Shown: positions 51,773 through 64,000 of the stretch, in pieces
How the letters are laid out: the number at the start of each line of letters is the position of its first letter
Position numbering within the stretch: the stretch's first letter is position 1
Assembly: GCA_963836665.1 (NCBI GenBank)
Contig: CAWIKL010000004.1
Coordinates: forward strand, 248,001 to 312,000
Reading direction: 5' to 3'
DNA length: 64,000 nucleotides
From: JAICSD01 sp963836665
GTDB lineage: Bacteria; Acidobacteriota; Vicinamibacteria; Vicinamibacterales; 2-12-FULL-66-21
Translations under genes and position numbers: made by a program
Notes under the pieces: model-generated
Databases searched by the model: none
Seen by the model: only the letters and a program-made list of their open reading frames with translations
Told to the model about the DNA's origin: nothing

Positions 51773-54289
51773 ATGACGACTCCGCCGCTTCGCGATTCGA
51801 TGTACGGTTATCCCGTTGTGACGGGTCTCGAGGACGCGCGGCGTGCCATCGGGCGCGACATGATCGCCGGCGACGGCGCCTCGGCGCTGCGCCGCTACGC
51901 CGCCGACATCGATCGCGAAATCCAGCGCCTCTATGCCGCCGGCAACGGCGACGCGCTGGCGGTGGCGCTGATCGCGCTCGGCGGCTATGGCCGCTATCAC
52001 CTCTGTCCCTATTCCGACATCGATCTGCTCGTCCTCTTCGGCGGCCCCGTCGGCGCCGCGGAAGAGCGCTTCCTGCGCGACCTGCTGCATCCGCTGTGGG
52101 ATGCCGGCCTGGTGGTCGGGCACCAGGTGCGCGAGGCCGGCGAGCTGGCCACGCTCGACGGCGACAACCCGGAGTTTCTCCTCGCCGTCGTTGACGCCCG
52201 CCACGTCGCTGGTGACGCGTCGCTCTCGCACCGCCTGCGCGACGCCGCCGATCGGCCGCGCACGCGCGCCCGGGTGCTGGGCGCGCTGCAGGAATTGATC
52301 GAGGCGCGCCACGCCCAGTTCAATCACACGCTCTATCAGCTCGAGCCCGACGTCAAGGAGGCGCCAGGCGCGCTGCGCGACATCTCCGCCGCCCGCACCA
52401 TCGCCGAGGCCTGCGATCCCGCGCTCCTGCGCCGTAACGACGACGCGGCCCGCCTGGCGCAGGCCGAGGATTTCCTGCTGCGCGTCCGCACGCTTCTGCA
52501 CCTCGAGCGCCGGCGCAACGACAACGTGCTCGGCCACGAGCTCCAGGAGAAGATTGCCGGCCAGCTCGGTTATCCGGGGCAGGCGCCGCGGCAGCAGGTC
52601 GAGTCGCTGATGGCCGACTATTTCAGCCACGCCCGCGCCGTGGCGCGCGCGCTGGAACGGATCCGCCGCACCGCACCGGTGCCGGTCGGCGTCAATCTCG
52701 GCCGCAGCCGCGACGGCATTCGCTTCATCGACGAGAGCCGCGCCGTGCTGCAGCCCGACTCCTGGCTGGGCGCGTTTCAGGCGGCGATCGACGCCGGCTT
52801 GCCGGTCGCCGACGACGCGCTCGACGCCATCCGCCGCCACGTCGACCACGTGCCGTTTGCCGCGTTCTTTCCCACCGAGGAGCGGCGCAGCGCGTTGATG
52901 GCCTTTCTCGTGCCGCGCGCCGGGCTCTACGCGCGCCTGTCCGAGATGCACGCCTGCGCGCTGCTCGGGCGGATGGTGCCGCCGTTCCACTCGGTGACCT
53001 GCCGCGTCGTCCGCGACTTCTACCACAAGTACACCGTCGACGAGCACACGCTGCAGACCGTCCGCAACGTCGAACGGCTGGTCACGCAACCCGAGCTGCA
53101 CCCGCGCTATTCGGCGCTGCTGCGCGAAGTCGAGTCGCCCGAACTGCTCGTGCTGGCGCTGCTGCTGCACGACGTCGGCAAGTGGCGCGACCAGGACCAC
53201 GCCGTCGAAAGCGTGCGCATGGCCGACGGTCTGCTCGATCAGCTGCAGCTCCCGCTCGCGGCCCGCGAGACGGTTCTCTTCCTCATCCGCCATCACCTGC
53301 GGATGTCGCAGGTCGCGTTCCGGCGCGACACCGAGGATCCCGAGGTCGTGCGCGAGTTCGCCGCGCTCGTCGGCAGCGAGGAGCGGCTCAAGCTGTTGGG
53401 CCTGATGACCCTCGCCGACGTCGAAGCGGTCAGCCCCGACACGCTGACGCGCTGGAAGGAGGAGCTGCTCTGGCGGCTCTACGTCGACGCCTACAACGTG
53501 CTGACGCTGCAGTACGGCGACGACGTGATCGAGCGGACGCAGAGCATGGTGACCGCCTGCGTCGATCGCCGTCCGCCGGACCTCGACGCGGCGGAAATCA
53601 CCGCCTTCCTCGAGGGATTGCCCAAGCGCTACCTGCAGCTGTTCGATCGCCGCGCCGTCTACGAGCACGTCCGCCTGGCCCGCGACATCCATCCCGACCA
53701 AGTGCACCTGCGCCTGGTCCGTGCCGAGGCGGCGTGGGAGCTGACGGTGGTCACGCTCGACAAGCCGATGCTCTTCGCCAACATCTGCGGGGTGCTCTCG
53801 TCGTTCGGCATGGACATCCTGCGCGGCCACGCCATGACCAATCCCAACGGGCTGGTGCTCGACGTGTTCCAGTTCGCCGACGCCGAGCGCTTCCTCGCGC
53901 TCAACCCGGGCGCGTCGGAGACCGTGCTGCACGCGATCGAGGAAGTGGTCGCCGGCCGCTCGAGTGCTGCCGATCGGCTGCGCGGGCGATTGCGCGGGCT
54001 GCGCCGTCGCCGCGCCGTGCGCCTCGCGCCGATCGTCCGCATCGACGGCGACGTGTCGCGCAAGTACACCGTGCTCGAGCTCGTTGTCTCCGACGAGCTC
54101 GGCCTGCTCTATCGGATCAGCCGCGCCATCTCCGAGCAGGGCTGCGAAATCGATCTCGTCCTGATCTCGACCGAGGGGGAGACGGCAATCGACGTGTTCC
54201 ACCTGACCAGCCGCGGCGTTAAACTGACGGCCGCGGAGCAGCAGGAGCTGACCGCGTATCTGCAACGGACGCTGGAGGACAACGAATGA
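51773..54289 (+). CDS. glnD: [Protein-PII] uridylyltransferase / uridylyl-removing enzyme
   Basis: An 838-residue glutamine sensor that attaches or removes UMP on P-II. The nucleotidyltransferase domain has ALGGYGRYHLCPYSDIDLLV (GG..GR and SDID catalytic acids). The HD domain for UMP removal has VLALLLHDVGKWRDQDH, and two ACT domains lie at the end (LTVVTLDKPMLFANICGVLS and YTVLELVVSDELGLLYRISR). The length is standard. The ATG at 51773 has GAGGA upstream; a longer frame from ATG 51656 would place protein over the dyad pair and is less likely. It overlaps the P-II gene by four bases. Confidence 0.95.
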   Translation: MTTPPLRDSMYGYPVVTGLEDARRAIGRDMIAGDGASALRRYAADIDREIQRLYAAGNGDALAVALIALGGYGRYHLCPYSDIDLLVLFGGPVGAAEERFLRDLLHPLWDAGLVVGHQVREAGELATLDGDNPEFLLAVVDARHVAGDASLSHRLRDAADRPRTRARVLGALQELIEARHAQFNHTLYQLEPDVKEAPGALRDISAARTIAEACDPALLRRNDDAARLAQAEDFLLRVRTLLHLERRRNDNVLGHELQEKIAGQLGYPGQAPRQQVESLMADYFSHARAVARALERIRRTAPVPVGVNLGRSRDGIRFIDESRAVLQPDSWLGAFQAAIDAGLPVADDALDAIRRHVDHVPFAAFFPTEERRSALMAFLVPRAGLYARLSEMHACALLGRMVPPFHSVTCRVVRDFYHKYTVDEHTLQTVRNVERLVTQPELHPRYSALLREVESPELLVLALLLHDVGKWRDQDHAVESVRMADGLLDQLQLPLAARETVLFLIRHHLRMSQVAFRRDTEDPEVVREFAALVGSEERLKLLGLMTLADVEAVSPDTLTRWKEELLWRLYVDAYNVLTLQYGDDVIERTQSMVTACVDRRPPDLDAAEITAFLEGLPKRYLQLFDRRAVYEHVRLARDIHPDQVHLRLVRAEAAWELTVVTLDKPMLFANICGVLSSFGMDILRGHAMTNPNGLVLDVFQFADAERFLALNPGASETVLHAIEEVVAGRSSAADRLRGRLRGLRRRRAVRLAPIVRIDGDVSRKYTVLELVVSDELGLLYRISRAISEQGCEIDLVLISTEGETAIDVFHLTSRGVKLTAAEQQELTAYLQRTLEDNE

Positions 54290-54618
54290 AGCTGCTCAAG
54301 GCCATCATCCGCCCGAGCAAGGTCGACGACGTCAAGGATGCGCTGGCCAAGCTGAATATCTCGGGCATGACGGTGACGGAAGTGCGCGGGCACGGCAAGC
54401 AGAAAGGGCACACCGCGATCTACCGCGGCAAGGAATACAACGTCAGCCTGCTGCCCAAAATGCAGATTGAAGTGGTGGTCACCAACAACATCGCGGAAGA
54501 GGCCATCCGCGCCATCGTCGAAGCGGCGCGGACCGGGGAAATCGGCGACGGCCGCGTGTTCGTGCTGCCGGTGGAGCGCGCCTACCGGATCCGCACCGGC
54601 GAAGAAGATGTTGTCTGA
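54286..54618 (+). CDS. glnB: Nitrogen regulatory protein P-II
   Basis: A 110-residue P-II signal protein (GlnB/GlnK type; the two cannot be separated by sequence alone, though proximity to amtB favours a GlnK role). MKLLKAIIRPSKVDDVKDAL, the T-loop GHGKQKGHTAIYRGKEYNV with the uridylylation target Tyr at residue 51, the B-loop VVTNNIAEEAIRAIVEAART and IGDGRVFVLPVERAYRIRTGE are intact. It is coupled to glnD (ATGA), the enzyme that modifies Tyr51. Confidence 0.95.
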   Translation: MKLLKAIIRPSKVDDVKDALAKLNISGMTVTEVRGHGKQKGHTAIYRGKEYNVSLLPKMQIEVVVTNNIAEEAIRAIVEAARTGEIGDGRVFVLPVERAYRIRTGEEDVV

Positions 54619-54620
54619 GC

Positions 54621-54674
54621 GACAGGAATGTCTATCTCTAGATAGAAATGAACAATTGTGTAGATTCACGTCAG
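54621..54674. promoter_or_regulatory. GACA-N4-TGTC dyad pair 4 plus TTCACGTCAG box, behind the P-II gene
   Basis: GACA-GGAA-TGTC (54621-54632) begins two bases after the P-II stop. A looser partner AACA-ATTG-TGTA lies at 54651-54662, 30 bp on, followed after two bases by TTCACGTCAG (54665-54674). The arrangement equals that before the urea-transport operon. It lies upstream of amtB. Confidence 0.6.
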
Positions 54675-54727
54675 ATCGTGGACGGGCGCGGACGGGGCGG
54701 CCCGCCCTAGGGTAAAAGGCCGATCTC

Positions 54728-54769
54728 GACAAAAATGTCGCTGTTGCATGTCAGTGCGACGTTCTTGTC
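54728..54769. promoter_or_regulatory. GACA-N4-TGTC dyad pair 5, in front of amtB
   Basis: GACA-AAAA-TGTC (54728-54739) and GACG-TTCT-TGTC (54758-54769), 30 bp apart. The sequence after the first dyad (GCTGTTG) equals that after the first dyad of pair 2. The amtB start is 103 bases downstream. No convincing sigma-54 promoter was found after it. Confidence 0.65.
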
Positions 54770-54871
54770 GATCCCGTATCGCTGATTTCCGGGCACTTTC
54801 GCGCCCCCGTCCGGATCAGCTCTTGCGAAGCGCAGTGTCTGGAGGAACGGACCCTTGGGAGAGATGTCGCG

Positions 54872-56161
54872 ATGAACCAGGCTGATACCGCATGGATGCT
54901 CGTGTCGACCGCGCTCGTGCTGCTCATGACCCCGGCACTCGGCTTTTTTTACGGCGGCCTGGTCCGCTCGAAGAACGTGCTCAACACGATGATGATGAGC
55001 TTCGTGGCGCTCGGTTTCGCCGGCGTCGCGTGGGCCGTCGCCGGCTATTCCCTGGCCTTTGCTGCCGGTAATGGCTTTGTCGGCGGTCTGGCGCACGTCT
55101 TTTTCCGCGGCGTCGGTCTCGAGCCCAACGGCACCATCCCGCACGTGCTGTTCGCCAGCTACCAGGCGACCTTCTGCATCATCACCGCCGCGCTGATTTC
55201 CGGCGCCATCGTCGAGCGGATGCGCTTTCCCGCCTACGTCACGTTCATTACGCTGTGGGCGCTGCTGGTCTACGCGCCGATCGCGCACTGGGTGTGGGGC
55301 GGCGGCTGGCTCTCGAAGCTCGGCGCGCTCGATTTTGCCGGCGGCACCGTGGTGCACGTCAACGCCGGCGTCGCCGCATTGATCGCGGCGATCGTCGTCG
55401 GCCGTCGCGCCGACTACCCCTCGTCGTCGCTCCTGCCGCACAACGTGCCGTTCACGCTTCTCGGCGCGGGACTCCTGTGGTTCGGCTGGTTCGGTTTCAA
55501 CGCCGGCAGCGCGCTTGCCGCCAACGGCATCGCCGCGCTCGCCTTCACGACGACGCTGCTCGCGCCGGCAGGCACGCTGGTCGCCTGGACGTTCCTCGAC
55601 ATGGCGCGGCAGGGAAAGACGACCGCCGTCGGCTGCGCCACCGCAATCGTCGTCGGCCTCGTTGCCGTCACCCCGGCCGCCGGCTTCATCGGGCCGATGA
55701 GCGCGATTGCCCTCGGCGCGATTGCGGCGGTGCCGAGTTATTTCGGCCTCGTCCTGCGCGCGCGGACCTCGCTCGACGACTCGCTCGATGTCGTCGCCGC
55801 GCACGGCCTCGGCGGCACCGTCGGCGCCATCCTGACCGGCGTGTTCGCGAACAAGGCCCTCAACGGCGTCGCCGACGGCGCCCTCTACGGGCACCCGATG
55901 CAGGTCCTCATCCAGGCGACCGCGGTACTCTCGACCATGCTCTACAGCGGGGTCATGAGCTTCGGACTGCTCAAGCTGATCGGGGCGATCACGCCGCTGC
56001 GGGCCGCGGCTGACGACGAATCGGTGGGTCTCGATCTCAGTCAGCACGGCGAGGAGGCCTACGTCCACGCCGAGGGGTCGGCGTCGATGTCGGTGGCCGT
56101 TGACCGGCCGATGGGCTCGGCGGTCGAGACGGTCAATTCGATGCGGTCATTGCACGCGTAA
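54872..56161 (+). CDS. amtB: Ammonium transporter AmtB
   Basis: A 429-residue channel with about eleven helices: ALVLLMTPALGFFYGGLVRS, VLFASYQATFCIITAALISG, DFAGGTVVHVNAGVAALIAA (first pore His), WFGWFGFNAGSALAANGIAA and DVVAAHGLGGTVGAILTGVF (second pore His). Unlike E. coli AmtB no cleaved signal peptide is apparent. The C-terminal tail is about 45 residues and polar (LSQHGEEAYVHAEGSASMSV). The neighbouring P-II protein would gate it. The nearest upstream elements are the two dyad pairs. Confidence 0.95.
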   Translation: MNQADTAWMLVSTALVLLMTPALGFFYGGLVRSKNVLNTMMMSFVALGFAGVAWAVAGYSLAFAAGNGFVGGLAHVFFRGVGLEPNGTIPHVLFASYQATFCIITAALISGAIVERMRFPAYVTFITLWALLVYAPIAHWVWGGGWLSKLGALDFAGGTVVHVNAGVAALIAAIVVGRRADYPSSSLLPHNVPFTLLGAGLLWFGWFGFNAGSALAANGIAALAFTTTLLAPAGTLVAWTFLDMARQGKTTAVGCATAIVVGLVAVTPAAGFIGPMSAIALGAIAAVPSYFGLVLRARTSLDDSLDVVAAHGLGGTVGAILTGVFANKALNGVADGALYGHPMQVLIQATAVLSTMLYSGVMSFGLLKLIGAITPLRAAADDESVGLDLSQHGEEAYVHAEGSASMSVAVDRPMGSAVETVNSMRSLHA

Positions 56162-56241
56162 CCCTTGCCATCTCTCAAAGGAATGGGTTCGATGTGATCA
56201 TTCTATTTTGCTAATGGCTCGCGCGGTGCGATAACGGCCGC

Positions 56242-60814
<4,573 letters not shown>

Positions 60815-60822
<8 letters not shown>

Positions 60823-62247
60823 GCCCACCGGTTTCCTCGAAGTCACGCGCCAGAAGCAGCCCTCGCGGCCGGTCGCCGAGCGCGTCCACGACTGGCGCGA
60901 GGTGTATCTGCCACACGACGAGCGCATGCTGCGCGCGCAGGCCTCGCGCTGCATGGACTGCGGCATCCCGTTCTGCCACCAGGGCTGTCCGCTCGGCAAC
61001 CTCATCCCGAGCTGGAACGACCTGGTCTACCACGACAGCTGGCGCGCGGCGAGCGAGCGCCTGCACGACACCAACAACTTCCCCGAGTTCACCGGACGGC
61101 TCTGTCCCGCCCCCTGCGAATCGTCGTGCGTCCTCGGCATCAGCGACGCCCCGGTCACGATCAAGGGCACCGAGGTGGCGATCGTCGATCGCGCGTTCGC
61201 GGAAGGCTGGATCGTGCCGCGGCCACCGGCGTGGCGGACCGGCAAGCGCGTCGCCGTCGTCGGCTCCGGGCCCGCCGGCCTCGCCGCCGCGGATCAACTC
61301 AACCGCGCCGGCCACCGCGTCATCGTGTTCGAGCGCGCCGATCGCGTCGGCGGCCTGCTGCGCTACGGCATTCCCGAGTTCAAGCTGGAAAAGCGCCTGC
61401 TCGACCGGCGCCTCGGCGTGATGGAGGCCGAAGGGATCATCTTCCGGACGCGCTGCGCGGTCGGCGTCGATGTGACGGCCGAGGATCTGATCGAAGACTT
61501 CGACGCCGTTGTCCTCGCCACCGGCTCCACGGTGCCGCGCGAGCTGCCTGTGCCTGGACGCGAGCTTGCCGGCGTACACCTGGCCATGGATTATCTGACC
61601 GCGCAGAACCGGCGCTGCGAGGGGGATGACCTCGACGTCATCTCGGCGGCGGGGAAGCAGGTGGTGATCATCGGCGGAGGGGACACCGGCGCCGACTGCC
61701 TCGGCACCGCGCTGCGCCAGGGGGCTGCCGCGGTTCGCCAGATCGAGCTGCTGCCGCGCCCGCCCGACGAGCGCGCGGCTGATAACCCGTGGCCGGAGTG
61801 GCCGCGCATCTTCCGCGTGTCGACCGCCCATGAGGAAGGCGGGGAACGCCTGTTCTCGGTCTCGACCGAGGGCTTTGTCGGCGACGACAGGGGAGCGGTG
61901 AAGGCGTTGCGCGCCGTGCGCGTCGAGGCGATGACCGCCAGCGGACGAACGACGTTCGCGCCGGTCCCGCAGTCGGCCTTCGAGCTGCCGGCCGAGCTCG
62001 TGCTGCTGGCGATGGGATTCACCGGGCCCGAGCCGGGACCAGTGCAACAATTCGGCGTCCGCCTGACGGAGCGAGGCACGGTGTGGCGGGACGAGAACTG
62101 GATGACCAGTGTGCCGCGCGTGTTCACGGCCGGCGACATGCAGCGCGGCCAATCGCTCATCGTCTGGGCGATTGCCGAGGGACGGAGCTGCGCTCGCGGC
62201 GTGGATCTTTTCCTGATGGGTGAGTCGGAGCTGTCGGCTCCCCTGCC

Positions 62248-62251
<4 letters not shown>
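60815..62251 (+). CDS. gltD: Glutamate synthase small subunit
   Basis: A 478-residue NADPH dehydrogenase subunit feeding electrons to GltB. N-terminal Fe-S cysteines lie in CMDCGIPFCHQGCPLGNLIP and LCPAPCESSCVLG, the FAD site is VAVVGSGPAGLAAADQL, the NADPH site is VIIGGGDTGADCLGTALRQG, and AGDMQRGQSLIVWAIAEGR is at the C-terminal FAD motif. It ends in an ATGA overlap with the downstream sigma-54 activator gene. Confidence 0.96.
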
Positions 62252-63843
<1,592 letters not shown>

Positions 63844-63970
63844 GCCTGTACGGTGCAGCGATGTCGCCGCTTATGGCTGACGGCGTCGCGTCTCCGTTCG
63901 TGAGAGTCCGGGTCCTGCCTCGCTCGCTCGGGTCTCTCAGCCGCGGCGCGAGTCGCGGTATGCTCGGCGA

Positions 63971-64000
63971 ATGAAAGCTCTCAGTCGCTCGGCCGCTGGT
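63971..64000 (+). CDS. Possible start of the next gene, cut by window edge
   Basis: ATG followed by ten codons (MKALSRSAAG) to the window end. Too short to identify; the basic residues at the start would fit a signal peptide. The 127-base gap before it contains a loose dyad (GAGAGTCC ... GGGTCTCTC) but no convincing terminator. Confidence 0.3.
   Translation, partial: MKALSRSAAG

Noticed and set aside
54770..54871. Sigma-54 promoter for amtB (GGGCACTTTCGCGC)
   Set aside because: The GG-N10-GC spacing can be met only out of register with the GGCAC element, and the TTGC half is missing.

Overview
The window looks like a chromosomal segment of a high-GC Gram-negative bacterium of the phylum Acidobacteriota, most plausibly the Vicinamibacteria. 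This rests on a VWFA-domain protein of the type typical of acidobacteria, an Oar-like TonB-dependent receptor with an N-terminal carboxypeptidase-regulatory domain, a Tat-signal Gfo/Idh/MocA oxidoreductase, and many short simple-sequence arrays between genes. No rRNA, tRNA, CRISPR array, prophage or transposase was recognised. Two genes are cut by the window edges (1..75 and 63971..64000).

Layout. 1-1277 (minus): an ECF sigma factor broken by a frameshift at a G6 run, its anti-sigma-like partner and the start of an exported protein. 1297-5537: rnr-selB. 5544-8677: tatA, a VWFA protein, a geranylgeranyl-reductase-like flavoprotein and a TonB protein. 8878-13793: an Oar-like receptor and a Tat-exported oxidoreductase. 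13872-18961: a TPP enzyme, a GNAT acetyltransferase, two paralogous exported proteins of unknown function and a small membrane protein. 18958-22492: a holin-like membrane protein, tag, groES-groEL with two CIRCE operators around a consensus promoter, and a small Fis-type protein behind purC. 23490-29831: a DUF4097-like protein, a flippase-like protein, nrdR and an NtrY/NtrX-like two-component pair. 29913-37543: ftcD, a TPR protein, an RDD protein, pgpA, cinA, plsY, gpsA, a 108-bp tandem array and ftsY. 37702-40597: ribD (frameshifted), ribE and ribBA. 40766-44655 (minus): a sulfate-assimilation operon tauE-cysD-cysN-cysH. 45051-63843: a nitrogen cluster of a porin, urtABCDE, glnD, the P-II gene, amtB, gltB-gltD and a NifA-like sigma-54 activator.

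Two regulatory systems stand out. First, the sulfate operon is preceded by a 29-codon reading frame with seven Cys codons, followed by an inverted repeat that can sequester the tauE ribosome-binding site. This looks like a cysteine-responsive attenuator. Second, a dyad GACA-N4-TGTC occurs in pairs 29-31 bp apart in front of the urea-transport operon, glnD and amtB, including just behind the P-II gene, and one pair lies between the sulfate and urea operons. This suggests an uncharacterised nitrogen (or nitrogen/sulfur) regulon.

The nitrogen genes form a coherent pathway: urea uptake, ammonium uptake (AmtB), P-II signalling with its uridylyltransferase GlnD, and glutamate synthesis (GltBD). Three genes (sigma factor, small membrane protein, ribD) carry apparent single-base frameshifts. 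At least some of these may be assembly errors rather than real decay.
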